NCBI GenBank assembly: GCA_910577295.1
Contig: CAJTLS010000012.1
Location: 20,769 to 80,928, forward strand
Reading direction: 5' to 3'
Length of the DNA: 60,160 nt
Source: an uncultured Eubacterium sp.
GTDB lineage: Bacteria > Bacillota > Clostridia > Lachnospirales > Lachnospiraceae
The notes under the pieces: generated by a model
Seen by the model: the letters and a program-made list of their open reading frames with translations, nothing else
Databases searched by the model: none
What the model was told of the DNA's origin: nothing
In this document: in pieces, positions 1-8,031 of the stretch
How positions within the stretch are numbered: the stretch's first letter is position 1
Layout of the letters: the number at the start of each line of letters is the position of its first letter
Made by a program: the position numbers and the translations under genes

Positions 1-44
1 AAAACTCGCTGTCCGCATTGCCGTTTGCCCTAACCTTTTTCGTT
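1..44. repeat. Partial copy of long palindromic repeat element
   Basis: The first ~40 bases match, with few differences, a stretch near 30392-30430 inside the large inverted-repeat element at 30.3-30.8 kb. About 24 of the first 26 bases agree, and similarity continues more weakly to about position 40. The copy is cut by the window edge and ends right at the stop codon of the adjacent carboxypeptidase gene. This points to a dispersed intergenic repeat family. Only this fragment and one full copy are visible here. Confidence 0.6.
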
Positions 45-1751
45 CTAATACTTCGTCATAAACCAAGTCAGCATTCCGCTATTTCTTTCATATATCTTTT
101 TATACTGCGAATGTGGCAGCGGACACGGTACATTCCCCGTTTCTATCGTTATGCTCGGTATGCTTTTCTCATATACAAGCCAATCCGCAAACCCGCCTGC
201 CATAGCTGTACTGGAAGACTTCGGCATCATGCGGTATCGGTTCATGGAGTTCACCTTGGAAGCCAGACGATATAATTGCTGATGAAGCGAACCGCCAACG
301 TTAAAATCCCAATAGATTATACTTCCCGTAGAATGCAGGTTAATGACCGCCTTTGGCTTAACTTTGTCAATGAAATTCATCAGAGCCTTTGTCTCTTTTT
401 CGCTGGCCGCCTTTTTCCCCGAATAGAAAACCCAGTCTGCTTTTTTTGTCTTCTTGCTCTTGCGGAATCCGGCCGGGAAATTGTTATTCAGATTTACCCC
501 TCTGGCATTGTTCTTCCATCTACTGAAATGCCCGATTTTCTTTACTTTTTTTTGCAGCTTCTCATTTCGGACAGCCTGATATCCATACTGGGAAATCGAT
601 ACTCCGTCTGGATTGTTCATGGGAACGATATAGACGCAGACATTGCGGAAACGCTCCCGATATTCGTTGTAATTACGAAGTATTTGCTCTGTATGGCGCA
701 TCACTAACTGCGTATTGAGCCATTCCCTCGCGTGAATGGCGGCGTCAATAACCAACTTCCTAGGGGCATTTACCCTTCCGATACGCAGACACCATATATC
801 GCGCTTATCATATGTTTTCCCCAACGAGTGGTAACTGATTTTTCCAGAATACTTGTGTGCGAGACTTCGCATATCACTCGTTAAATCATTATAATCATAG
901 AGTACATCTTTATCATTTACAATCCACGGTTCTTCCCTGACTACAATCTTAATTCGGATTTCATTTTTATCCGAGCCTCTCACTTTCACAGTCACATAAG
1001 TCGTTCCCTTTTTTCTGGCAGTTACCTTTCCTTTCGCATCGACGCCCGCCACTTTCCGGTTGGCGACCGTAAAACGAAGGTTCTTCTTTGCATAATCAAA
1101 AGACAATGTCTTTGTTGCCTTTTCATAGAGCCGAAGCCGCTTGGCCGTTTTACTTGAAACTTTCTTCTGAAAATAGATGTAAATATACTGCTCCTCTCCT
1201 GTCAGCTTTGATTTTGCCAGAAGAAGCGCGGCGACATTCTTCCCCCGCTCTCTGTTGTGGCACCTTACCTTGCCGGAAGCAGATACTGTTACATACTTTT
1301 TTCTTACTTCCTTTTTGCTGCCTCCCCCATACACCGTATAGGTACTGGCGTGCGACATCTTAAGCTGAACCGTGTCCGTCGTATAAGAATGCAGTTGATA
1401 CACTTTTCTGCCGGATACTTTGCGATAACGTATCCCCTGCTGCCCTCCCTTTTTGTACTTCGCCTTTGGACTCTGCAACACATATTTAGCGGTCGGTGTC
1501 GGCTGCGGTGTAGGTATCGGCGTAGGTTCCGGTTCCGGCGCCGGCTCAATTGTCGGCTCAACCGTCGGTGTCTCTGACACATTCTCATCTTCCACAGGAC
1601 GCGGCGTTTCCCACGTATTCGCCAATGCCTCTCTCGCACTGTCCGGTTTTCCCGCCGATAAAGCAGCCAAAAGAATAAGCCCTGTTATGTACGCGCTGTT
1701 CTTACGTTTCCCCCTATTTCGCTCTCCCACTTTTTCTCCCTTCTTTCCCAT
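45..1751 (-). CDS. Secreted M14 family zinc carboxypeptidase with Ig-like (Big_2-type) domain
   Basis: The product is 568 residues. It has a basic N-terminus, one hydrophobic segment (about 20-33) that should act as signal or anchor, and a Pro/Thr/Glu-rich linker (about 60-88). Next come Big_2-like beta-sandwich sequence (about 100-275) and a C-terminal peptidase domain. M14 hallmarks are visible: the zinc ligands of HAREW (His340, Glu343), NPDG, the distal zinc His473 in NLHSTG, and the general base Glu537 in TIETG. It probably trims peptides, possibly peptidoglycan stem peptides, outside the cell; the substrate is inferred only from the family. It is transcribed away from nothing obvious and stands alone, ending against the repeat at the window edge. 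Confidence 0.9.
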   Translation of the reverse strand: MGKKGEKVGERNRGKRKNSAYITGLILLAALSAGKPDSAREALANTWETPRPVEDENVSETPTVEPTIEPAPEPEPTPIPTPQPTPTAKYVLQSPKAKYKKGGQQGIRYRKVSGRKVYQLHSYTTDTVQLKMSHASTYTVYGGGSKKEVRKKYVTVSASGKVRCHNRERGKNVAALLLAKSKLTGEEQYIYIYFQKKVSSKTAKRLRLYEKATKTLSFDYAKKNLRFTVANRKVAGVDAKGKVTARKKGTTYVTVKVRGSDKNEIRIKIVVREEPWIVNDKDVLYDYNDLTSDMRSLAHKYSGKISYHSLGKTYDKRDIWCLRIGRVNAPRKLVIDAAIHAREWLNTQLVMRHTEQILRNYNEYRERFRNVCVYIVPMNNPDGVSISQYGYQAVRNEKLQKKVKKIGHFSRWKNNARGVNLNNNFPAGFRKSKKTKKADWVFYSGKKAASEKETKALMNFIDKVKPKAVINLHSTGSIIYWDFNVGGSLHQQLYRLASKVNSMNRYRMMPKSSSTAMAGGFADWLVYEKSIPSITIETGNVPCPLPHSQYKKIYERNSGMLTWFMTKY

Positions 1752-1762
1752 TATAATTTTTT

Positions 1763-1793
1763 AAAGAGGTATCCGTTTAAAGATACCTCTTTA
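1763..1793 (-). terminator. Terminator between rplT and the M14 peptidase gene
   Basis: An 11-bp perfect stem (AAAGAGGTATC and its complement) around an 8-base loop lies downstream of rplT, with A/T-rich flanks on both sides. It should end the infC-rpmI-rplT transcript on the minus strand. Confidence 0.7.
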
Positions 1794-1824
1794 TTATATT
1801 AAAAATATATGATATTTTTATGAC

Positions 1825-2181
1825 TTATGCCAATTTACTTTTAGCAACTTCAACCAAAGAAGCAAATCCCTCCGGGTCGCTGATTGCCATCTCTGACAAC
1901 ATCTTACGGTTTACATTCACCTCAGCAAGTTTCAAACCATACATGAATTTGCTATAGGAGAGACCGTTCATACGTGCAGCAGCATTGATGCGGGCAATCC
2001 AGAGCTGTCTGAACTGTCTTTTTCTCTGCTTTCTACCGGTATAAGACTCCTCCAAAGCACGCATAACCGATTGTTTTGCAACACGATACTGCTTGCTTCT
2101 TGCGCCTCTGTATCCCTTCGCCAGTTTCAATACTCTTTTATGTTTTTTCTTTGCGTTCATTCCGCCTTTAATTCTAGCCAT
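1825..2181 (-). CDS. rplT: 50S ribosomal protein L20
   Basis: The 118-residue product starts MARIKGG and has the conserved basic N-terminal extension (KRVLKLAKGYRGARSKQYR) typical of L20, which binds 23S rRNA early in large-subunit assembly. Length is the family norm. It is the last gene of infC-rpmI-rplT, a universally conserved order in Firmicutes. L20 is the usual autorepressor of this operon, acting on the leader RNA, and a structured leader with a terminator is visible upstream of infC. Confidence 0.98.
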   Translation of the reverse strand: MARIKGGMNAKKKHKRVLKLAKGYRGARSKQYRVAKQSVMRALEESYTGRKQRKRQFRQLWIARINAAARMNGLSYSKFMYGLKLAEVNVNRKMLSEMAISDPEGFASLVEVAKSKLA

Positions 2182-2205
2182 TTGTCATTTCCCTCCTTTG
2201 CGCCA

Positions 2206-2409
2206 TTAGCTGTATGGCATGATTTTTTTCATTGTCTTAACGTTCGTATCATCTACCAGAGTAGCTTTTCTGAGATTTCTTTTTCTCTTTGTCGTCTTCT
2301 TTGTCAGAATGTGGCTCTTGTTCGCCTTATTTCTCTTCAACTTACCGGTGCCGGTAACTTTAAAGCGCTTTGCAGCAGCTTTTTTTGTTTTCATTTTCTG
2401 ATTTGCCAT
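2206..2409 (-). CDS. rpmI: 50S ribosomal protein L35
   Basis: The 67-residue, very basic protein starts MANQKMKTKKAAAKRFKVTG, the L35 signature. It lies between infC and rplT with short spacers (18 and 24 bp), consistent with one transcript. It is a structural component of the large ribosomal subunit. The start is clear from the family N-terminus. Confidence 0.98.
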   Translation of the reverse strand: MANQKMKTKKAAAKRFKVTGTGKLKRNKANKSHILTKKTTKRKRNLRKATLVDDTNVKTMKKIMPYS

Positions 2410-2427
2410 GATTATATTCCTCCGTTA

Positions 2428-2934
2428 TTATTTTGTGGCTGATAAAATCATTACCATACTTCTTCCTTCCATTTTGGCAGGTTTGTCGATGACAGCAACT
2501 TCCTCCAACTGTCCAAAGAAAGAATCTAAAATCTCGCGTCCGACATCTTTATGCGCCATCTCACGGCCCCGAAAACGCAGAGAAACTTTAACTTTGGCTC
2601 CCTTTTGCAGGAATTTCTTCGCTTGATTGACTTTTGTGTTTAAGTCATTGGTGTCGATATTTGGAGAAAGACGAATCTCTTTTGTGTCAATGGTTTTTTG
2701 TTTCTTCTTTGCTTCTTTTACTTTACGAGCCTGCTCATAACGATATTTTCCATAATCAATAATTTTGCAAACCGGCGGTTTAGCCGTTGGTGCAATTTTT
2801 ACTAAATCAAGTCCCGCATCTTTCGCTTTGAAATATGCTTCCTTTGCGGACATGATACCTAACTGTTCTCCGTCCGGTCCAACTAAACGGACTTCCTTGT
2901 CACGAATTTGCTCGTTAATCATTAAATCGCCTAT
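2428..2934 (-). CDS. infC: Translation initiation factor IF-3 (probable AUA start)
   Basis: IF-3 prevents 30S-50S joining and checks start codons. The 164 residues from the first ATG (position 2922) show the N-domain (NEQIRDKEVRLVGPDGEQLG), the lysine-rich linker and the C-domain (KVSLRFRGREMAH). The strong Shine-Dalgarno AGGAGGT at 2942-2948 is 19 bases from that ATG but only 7 bases from an in-frame ATA at 2932-2934. Reading from there adds four residues ending in DL, which align with the Asp-Leu before NEQIR in other IF-3 proteins (for example B. subtilis, from memory). I therefore place the start at AUA. Non-AUG starts are known for infC and support autoregulation. The ATG at 2922 is the fallback. 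Confidence 0.93.
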   Translation of the reverse strand: MGDLMINEQIRDKEVRLVGPDGEQLGIMSAKEAYFKAKDAGLDLVKIAPTAKPPVCKIIDYGKYRYEQARKVKEAKKKQKTIDTKEIRLSPNIDTNDLNTKVNQAKKFLQKGAKVKVSLRFRGREMAHKDVGREILDSFFGQLEEVAVIDKPAKMEGRSMVMILSATK

Positions 2935-2952
2935 TGTTCTTACCTCCTAAAT

Positions 2953-3110
2953 GAAAAAAAGAATAGCTGTTTTTAAAAGCCAGCTATCCACATAAAGAAA
3001 TCTTCCAATATAAAATACTGTATATTTTAAAAGGTCTAAACCATTGTCGTGTGATAGCAAACGCTATACGGCAAGGTGAGAGTGGATAACTCTGCTTTTT
3101 GTACCTTTGC
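2953..3110 (-). promoter_or_regulatory. infC-rpmI-rplT leader RNA with attenuator (L20-leader-like)
   Basis: About 160 bases precede the infC ribosome-binding site on the minus strand and contain several inverted repeats. The last is an intrinsic terminator: a 9-bp stem (2961-2969 with 2981-2989, one G-U pair), an 11-base loop, then seven U residues (2954-2960). It sits immediately before the SD. A terminator placed before the first gene means transcription attenuation. In Firmicutes this operon is controlled by L20 or by IF-3 through such leaders. I did not match the leader to a covariance model. Confidence 0.75.
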
Positions 3111-3147
3111 TACTATACCACAGAAAGATATATGTGTCAAGTAACCG

Positions 3148-3624
3148 TTACAATATTTTTTCCATTCCCATCTTTTGTATCTTCAACCCCATTTTTTCGT
3201 AAAACTTTATAGCATTGTCATTACCTGTCCACACATTGAGCGTCACATTGTAATATCCGTTCTCCTTTGCATAATCCAAAACATATTCGTATAACAGGGT
3301 GCCAACATGCGCATTGCGGGCAGTTTCATCAACACACAAATCATCAATATAAAGAGTTTTTATATCTGTCAAATTAAGACTGCCGATATGCTGTTGGTGC
3401 ACACAAAAAGCATAACCCAAAATAGTGCTCTCCCGTTCCGCAACAAAAACAGGTTTGCTGTCATCCGCAAGAATTTCTCTTAACTCGTCGTCATCATATT
3501 TTTTCGCCCCCACCTTAAATAAATCAGGGCGGGCGTCACTGTGGACTTTCTGGACTTCAAAAAGTAATTTATTAATCATGCTTATATCAGACTCTGCTGC
3601 ACGTCTTATATCTATTTTATCCAT
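3148..3624 (-). CDS. GNAT family N-acetyltransferase
   Basis: The 158-residue product has the GNAT fold order. There is an N-terminal helix region, a central strand ending TLYIDDLCVDETARNAHVGTLLYEYVLDYAKENG (split here only by name: LYIDDLCV then RNAHVGT as acetyl-CoA motif A), and the C-terminal FYEKMGLK typical of motif B. It should transfer an acetyl group from acetyl-CoA to an amine; the acceptor cannot be predicted. It appears monocistronic, and neither neighbour suggests a pathway. Confidence 0.9.
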   Translation of the reverse strand: MDKIDIRRAAESDISMINKLLFEVQKVHSDARPDLFKVGAKKYDDDELREILADDSKPVFVAERESTILGYAFCVHQQHIGSLNLTDIKTLYIDDLCVDETARNAHVGTLLYEYVLDYAKENGYYNVTLNVWTGNDNAIKFYEKMGLKIQKMGMEKIL

Positions 3625-3792
3625 AACCCCTCCTGTGCTACAATTCTCATTGACTTAAACAGTATACCACGCCATTTCATATAATTCCATATTTTCTTTT
3701 CACAAAAACAGTATGCTCCTCCTATCATACAACTCTTAACGGACACTAGTTAATTGACACATTCACCTGCCTAATTAAACTCATAAAAAGAC

Positions 3793-3821
3793 TTGAAAAT
3801 CAGTTTACATCATGTTATAGT
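3793..3821 (+). promoter_or_regulatory. Sigma-A promoter of antisense RNA
   Basis: TTGAAA (3793-3798) and TATAGT (3816-3821) are separated by exactly 17 bp. The predicted start is near 3828, leading straight into the small RNA that ends at the terminator at 3894-3934. Confidence 0.7.
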
Positions 3822-3827
3822 GTCTAT

Positions 3828-3934
3828 AAAGAAAGCACCCACTCCAAAGTGGATGCCAACTGAAACCGGCTTATTTACCCCTCAATGAGAGGCGCCTTTC
3901 CCTGTTTGCAGACAGGGAAAGGCATTATTTTTTT
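3828..3934 (+). ncRNA. Putative antisense RNA antitoxin to the holin-like toxin
   Basis: A transcript of about 107 nt is defined by a good promoter and an intrinsic terminator (11-bp stem 3894-3904/3913-3923, loop of 8, then a T-rich run to 3934). It has no convincing reading frame. It is convergent with the toxin mRNA. The toxin message appears to end at a second hairpin (around 3835-3856 on the minus strand, followed by TTTCTTT), so the two RNAs would be complementary over nearly the whole small RNA. This is the arrangement of txpA/ratA and bsrG/SR4 type I systems. Confidence 0.65.
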
Positions 3935-4044
3935 CTCTTACTTTTCCTATCAAGAAAGGTAAGAAACGCAACAGTCAAGCTGCCAAAGGCCACCAACAAT
4001 GTTAGTGTTCCAATGAAAACTGAGATAATCTCAAATGCTGTCAT
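3925..4044 (-). CDS. Putative holin-like type I toxin (39 aa)
   Basis: The reading frame encodes a 39-residue peptide beginning MTAFEIISVFIG, with one long hydrophobic helix and a basic tail (DRKSKRKK). This is the classic holin-like toxin family (Hol_Tox type). An excellent SD (GGAGAGGGGGTG) precedes the ATG. The promoter at 4132-4160 gives an ~80-nt 5' leader containing a CCGGTTTCCGG hairpin. Such peptides insert in the membrane when translated and are held off by an antisense RNA, which is present here on the other strand. Confidence 0.8.
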   Translation of the reverse strand: MTAFEIISVFIGTLTLLVAFGSLTVAFLTFLDRKSKRKK

Positions 4045-4131
4045 ATGCGTCACCCCCTCTCCTATGTATTCCGGAAACCGGATTCCATCGGCTCAAGAGG
4101 CTGCCACCCTGTCGCAGGTGCTTTCACACCG

Positions 4132-4160
4132 ATTCTAACATAACCAAAATTTGCTGTAAA
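4132..4160 (-). promoter_or_regulatory. Promoter of holin-like toxin gene
   Basis: On the minus strand TTTACA (4155-4160) and TAGAAT (4132-4137) are 17 bp apart. The predicted start is near 4125, about 80 nt upstream of the toxin ATG. Confidence 0.6.
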
Positions 4161-4262
4161 GAATTCTTCAACCCCAAAATCCGAAACAGAAAACAATAAA
4201 AGCAAGAATTACCGTTCTCCAACATTCCTAATTAAGATAAAAAAGAATTGCAGAGCATGGGT

Positions 4263-4322
4263 TACAAGTGTGTCGGTATGAGATATGCGTACTTTGCATA
4301 TCCATACCGCTACATACTTGTA
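4263..4322. other. 60-nt imperfect hairpin in the toxin/lipoprotein intergenic region
   Basis: The arms TACAAGT...GGTATG.GATATGC and their near-perfect complement fold into a long stem with a 7-base loop. It lies downstream of the lipoprotein gene (minus strand) and is followed at some distance on that strand by a TTTTTT run at 4238-4244. It may be the operon terminator or a 3'-end stabilising structure. Nothing else is seen between 4161 and 4378. Confidence 0.5.
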
Positions 4323-4378
4323 TAGCGCAAGCGCCCATGCGAGCAAACTTTTTTATTCCTGCTTTATTATTCTTCAGA

Positions 4379-5335
4379 TTAACGAATATAAAAATACGCC
4401 TCTTCATTAGCCACAATCCGAAAATCCCACCGAAAATCTCCGAGCGTTCCCGTCGTCTCTCCCTCCTTTATCAGTTCATTGACAACAGAAGTAACCTGAG
4501 CGGAATCATCGCACATGCGACTCAACAACTTGCTAAAGCCGGCCTGATATTCCTTTTGCAAAAAGCTCCCTGCCTTCCAACCATTCCAATTATAGCGTGC
4601 AGCAGCCATTTCCAATATTTTACCGTCTTTCAGGAAAGCCTGTACCGCTAAATCATCTCCATATAATTGCATAGCGTCTACGGCGCCGCCATTACAGACA
4701 AAATCCTCTATATAAAGGTCGTTCTCTACACAGATGTCAAACAAGTCAAAATAACGCTCCGGCCCAAATGCCAGCATACCGGGAACCTTGATTTCGATAG
4801 AATAATAAGCGCTTCCGTCTTCCTCCGCTGACTCAACAGCAAACAACTGACATCCATTTTGAATCATCGCCACATCATTCGGGGAATAATGGTTCAGACA
4901 GTCGAAACCGAGCTGCGCCAGTCTCTTACAGTTCTCCGTCCATGTTTCTTTATCCTGCATTTCCAGCAAAATATTAAGACCAGTAATTTTTTCTTCTTTT
5001 GCACTCCACCCCAGCGCCTGATGCTGCGCCCACATATTGGCAGAAGCAATTCCAACCGTTTCTAAACAGCTTACCGAAATTGATGTTTTGTCATTCTTAC
5101 AACTCTCCTTAATGCGGTTTTCCATATCTACAAGTTTTCTTATATTCTCTTGGCGATAAGACCACTTTCCACTATCCTGCTGAGGCAGTTTCTCCTGCGC
5201 CTCCAGAACTTCCTGCTCACTATCCAGCCACTCTATTTTATCCATTGCCACCTGCTGCATAACGAGTCCTTCCTGCCCGCATCCGGTTAGCATAAGCACC
5301 GCCAGTAAACATAATATCCCTATTTTTCTTATCAT
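4379..5335 (-). CDS. Lipoprotein of unknown function in the YtrA-ABC operon
   Basis: The 318-residue product has a type II signal peptide (MIRKIGILCLLAVLMLTGCG) with Cys19 as the lipidated residue. The rest is a soluble, acidic-to-neutral domain with no motif I recognise. It follows the ABC-2 permease by 13 bp in the same direction, so it is almost certainly co-transcribed with the GntR regulator and the ABC transporter. By position it could be an accessory or sensor protein of that transporter. That role is inference only. Confidence 0.8.
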   Translation of the reverse strand: MIRKIGILCLLAVLMLTGCGQEGLVMQQVAMDKIEWLDSEQEVLEAQEKLPQQDSGKWSYRQENIRKLVDMENRIKESCKNDKTSISVSCLETVGIASANMWAQHQALGWSAKEEKITGLNILLEMQDKETWTENCKRLAQLGFDCLNHYSPNDVAMIQNGCQLFAVESAEEDGSAYYSIEIKVPGMLAFGPERYFDLFDICVENDLYIEDFVCNGGAVDAMQLYGDDLAVQAFLKDGKILEMAAARYNWNGWKAGSFLQKEYQAGFSKLLSRMCDDSAQVTSVVNELIKEGETTGTLGDFRWDFRIVANEEAYFYIR

Positions 5336-5348
5336 CGTCTGTCACCTC

Positions 5349-6461
5349 CTACCGATTTAAACGCTTTTTAATTTTCTGAATAATTACTACCAGTGCAACA
5401 CATATTACGACATGCATAAGAGCCACAAAAATTATATCATTGTCTGCTCCAACGCAAAAGGCTGCGAAGAGAGCGAGAGGAAAAGCAAAACAAAAGGATG
5501 CTCCGGCGCCGATTACCATGCGAATCCAGCGAATTGGCATGAGCATACCAAACTTCGCACCATCCTGCCTGCCGTTAATAATATAAGCGCCTGCCGCAAA
5601 GCCAATCAACACAAGAAGTAATACGAGCAATACAGCGCCTGTGTTGCCATAATCAATATAATTTATTACGGGGTCAGCCTGCGTATTAAATTCCGTTTTA
5701 TAAAATCCGCCTCCAATAAAAGCAGCACAGATTTGCTTCGTCGTATACATCCACATATGTTCATCGACATAAGATTCAAAAATTGAAAACTCTTCGAAGA
5801 ACGAATAAGTATAGAAAACAGACATATACAAAAGATAGACTGGCGCTACAATAATGCCGAGAGAAATCAGACTCGCCATAATTCCCTTTGTTACCACACT
5901 GTGAATCAGAGTAAAAACAGAATATGCCGCCATAATCACAAGCCACAATAACAAAAGACTCCTCAATGTATGGAACCATGTGTCGTTTCCATATATAACC
6001 GGATATTCCGGATAGACCAAATTGTATTTTATCATCAACTCAAAATACATACTACGCAGGACAAATACGCCCGCCCCGAACACGGCTGTCACAATTGTCA
6101 AAATACCGGCTCCGACAATATATTTAGCGATAAAACGTTCCCTCTGTGTGAACGGCAGCGACACGATATATTCTCTCTGATTCCTGTTATGATAGTCGGA
6201 GAACTGAAAAATTGTCATAAACGCTAGCGCTGCCAGCGCTGCCGGTACTAAAAAGGATAATCTGTCTATAAGAATTTTGCTAAAGGAAATGTAATTCCTG
6301 TCACTAAAAACAACATTCATCTCCCCATAAACATCAGGAATACATGACCGGTATTCTGCATTGAGAATAAGCAGTGCAAAAAAAGCACAGGAGAGACCGG
6401 CAACTAAAAACCACTTCATCGCCATAAATTCATATTGATATAACGCCTTTTTTCTATTCAT
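5349..6461 (-). CDS. ABC-2 type transporter permease
   Basis: The 370-residue integral membrane protein has an N-terminal helix (about 16-34), a large loop, and several further hydrophobic segments (about 70-90, 112-135, 170-190, 196-222, 280-300, 315-370), the layout of YtrC/D-like ABC-2 permeases. The phrase SLPFTQRERFIAKYIVG after the second helix is typical of the coupling region (SLPF.R..) in this family. The start overlaps the end of the ATPase gene by 8 bp, so translation is coupled. The substrate is unknown. Confidence 0.9.
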   Translation of the reverse strand: MNRKKALYQYEFMAMKWFLVAGLSCAFFALLILNAEYRSCIPDVYGEMNVVFSDRNYISFSKILIDRLSFLVPAALAALAFMTIFQFSDYHNRNQREYIVSLPFTQRERFIAKYIVGAGILTIVTAVFGAGVFVLRSMYFELMIKYNLVYPEYPVIYGNDTWFHTLRSLLLLWLVIMAAYSVFTLIHSVVTKGIMASLISLGIIVAPVYLLYMSVFYTYSFFEEFSIFESYVDEHMWMYTTKQICAAFIGGGFYKTEFNTQADPVINYIDYGNTGAVLLVLLLVLIGFAAGAYIINGRQDGAKFGMLMPIRWIRMVIGAGASFCFAFPLALFAAFCVGADNDIIFVALMHVVICVALVVIIQKIKKRLNR

Positions 6462-7359
6462 TCCCGTTCACCCCCCGCTCTCTTTCTTTCTGGTGCATAT
6501 AAATAAAACTTTCTTCCAGCCCCACCGGCATTTCTTCTACTAAAGTCGCCCCTAACGCCCTCATCTGTTCAGCAAATGTATCATCTCCGTTTTCCAACAC
6601 AACCGTGTATACGCTCCCCACATTAGACATATGGCAGATATCCGCGCGGTTGTACAACTCACTGGGAGCCCCTGAGGTGAAAACAAGCTGATATTTCACC
6701 GTCTGCCCTGTCACATCTTCAAGGCTATCCTCAATTTCAACTCTGCCCTGATTAATCACCGTGACGGTATCACAAATCTTCTCCAATTCACTGAGGTGAT
6801 GAGACGATATGAGAACAGTCATATCATTATTTTCTACCGCGCACACAAGTAAATCCAACAATTCTTTCTTTGCTATAACATCCAATCCCGCCGTCGGTTC
6901 ATCCAAAATCATAACTTTCGGATGTCTCGCCATATTTAGTACAAAACTGGCTTTCATTTGCTGACCTTTCGACATCTGGCTCACCTTTTTATTCTTATCT
7001 ACAAGAAAAATTTGACAAAGACGATGGAATTCTTCCATTGAAAAATCGGAATAGACATCCCGATAAAATTGCGCCATCTTCTTCATGCGGTAGCCACGGA
7101 ACATCTGATTGGTATCTGCCACATAGCCGATTTCCGACTTGACGGAAATACTGTTATAGACATCTTTCCCATCCACTAGAACTTCACCCTTATCGGCGGG
7201 AAATATCCCCGTAAGACATTTTATAATTGTCGTTTTTCCGGAGCCATTGTGCCCTATCAGACCGTGAATGGTTCCTTTCTTCACTTTCATATGGATATCC
7301 TCCACGGCATAGCCGCCCTGTTCCCCATATCCCTTACAAAGACCTCTGACCTCAATCAT
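6454..7359 (-). CDS. ABC transporter ATP-binding protein (YtrB-like)
   Basis: The 301 residues carry Walker A (GHNGSGKTT, about 36-44), the signature MSKGQQMK (SKGQQ variant common in this subfamily), Walker B with VMILDEPTAG, and the H-loop SSHH. The C-terminal ~80 residues form an accessory domain. It would energise the adjacent permease. It overlaps the upstream GntR gene by 4 bp (ATGA) and the downstream permease by 8 bp, so the three form a tight operon. YtrA-type operons usually respond to cell-wall stress, although no inducer can be named here. Confidence 0.95.
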   Translation of the reverse strand: MIEVRGLCKGYGEQGGYAVEDIHMKVKKGTIHGLIGHNGSGKTTIIKCLTGIFPADKGEVLVDGKDVYNSISVKSEIGYVADTNQMFRGYRMKKMAQFYRDVYSDFSMEEFHRLCQIFLVDKNKKVSQMSKGQQMKASFVLNMARHPKVMILDEPTAGLDVIAKKELLDLLVCAVENNDMTVLISSHHLSELEKICDTVTVINQGRVEIEDSLEDVTGQTVKYQLVFTSGAPSELYNRADICHMSNVGSVYTVVLENGDDTFAEQMRALGATLVEEMPVGLEESFIYMHQKERERGVNGNE

Positions 7360-7748
7360 TTCGCATTCTCCCTCCCTTGCAAATCGACAAATATTTCCTC
7401 AATTAACTGCAGGATTTTATTTTTATCCCACCCCTGATAAATAAGCTCCATGCATTGCGCTTTCATTTCCTCTTTCACTTTTCGAATCACTCCCTCGTCT
7501 TCTTTAAACTCCACTTCACCGGAAATAAAAGTTCCCTTGCCTCTTATTGTTTCGATGACATGCCCCCTCTCCAGTTCGCGATAAGCCTTTGCCACAGTCC
7601 CTGGCGTAACCCCTAACTGTATCGCCAGCTTCCGCACTGACGGAATGGCGTCTCCCGTTTTCAAATACCCCTGCAAAGTCAAAAATTTTACTTGCACGAT
7701 AATCTGCTCATAGATTGGCTGACTGCTCCGAAAATCCAGATGTATCAT
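7356..7748 (-). CDS. GntR family (YtrA subfamily) transcriptional regulator
   Basis: The 130-residue product has an N-terminal winged helix (QPIYEQIIVQVKFLTL..., SVRKLAIQLGVTPGTVAKAYRELE) and only a short C-terminal dimerisation tail, the defining shape of the YtrA subfamily. It is first in the operon and probably represses it by binding the inverted repeat at 7775-7813, which overlaps the predicted transcription start. Confidence 0.95.
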   Translation of the reverse strand: MIHLDFRSSQPIYEQIIVQVKFLTLQGYLKTGDAIPSVRKLAIQLGVTPGTVAKAYRELERGHVIETIRGKGTFISGEVEFKEDEGVIRKVKEEMKAQCMELIYQGWDKNKILQLIEEIFVDLQGRENAK

Positions 7749-7774
7749 CTCATTCCTCCCTTCTTACGCTTTTT

Positions 7775-7813
7775 TGTATCAACTGTACCTCTCTATATGA
7801 TACAGTTGATACA
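7775..7813. promoter_or_regulatory. Inverted-repeat operator of the YtrA-like regulator
   Basis: Two perfect 13-base arms, TGTATCAACTGTA and TACAGTTGATACA, are separated by 13 bases. They lie just downstream of the -10 box of the operon promoter, between promoter and gene, as expected for autorepression. The 26-bp arm spacing suggests binding of a dimer to each half or of a higher-order complex. Confidence 0.75.
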
Positions 7814-7816
7814 CTT

Positions 7817-7845
7817 AGTATATGCCGTCTTTGTCTATTTGTCAA
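7817..7845 (-). promoter_or_regulatory. Sigma-A promoter of the GntR-ABC operon
   Basis: On the minus strand the consensus TTGACA (7840-7845) and TATACT (7817-7822) are separated by 17 bp. The operator arm at 7801-7813 begins 3 bases after the -10 box, covering the start site. Confidence 0.85.
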
Positions 7846-7945
7846 CTGATATTTACAAAAGTTAAGGCAATTGCTTAATCATTTGTCATTTTCAAGGCAG
7901 CGGGTATCATGCACATAGGACATATTTCCCCTAAAATCAAAAAAA

Positions 7946-8018
7946 TACTATCCGGCTCATATCGACTGCCAGCCCTGATAGGTCTGGTTTCCATACGATT
8001 TGGATAGTATTTTTTATT
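7946..8018 (-). terminator. Terminator downstream of the chemoreceptor gene
   Basis: Arms AAAAATACTATCC and GGATAGTATTTTT enclose ~45 bases that hold a smaller hairpin (CCAG...CTGG). On the minus strand it follows the chemoreceptor stop, and the stem ends in a T run. The symmetric A/T flanks mean it could act in both directions. Confidence 0.65.
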
Positions 8019-8031
8019 TTATTGCCGTTTT

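Noticed and set aside
1088..1764. Several plus-strand frames opposite the M14 gene, including Gly/Ser-rich 'VGVGCGVGIGVGSGSG'
   Set aside because: Complement of the Pro/Glu-rich linker of the peptidase; no start signal.
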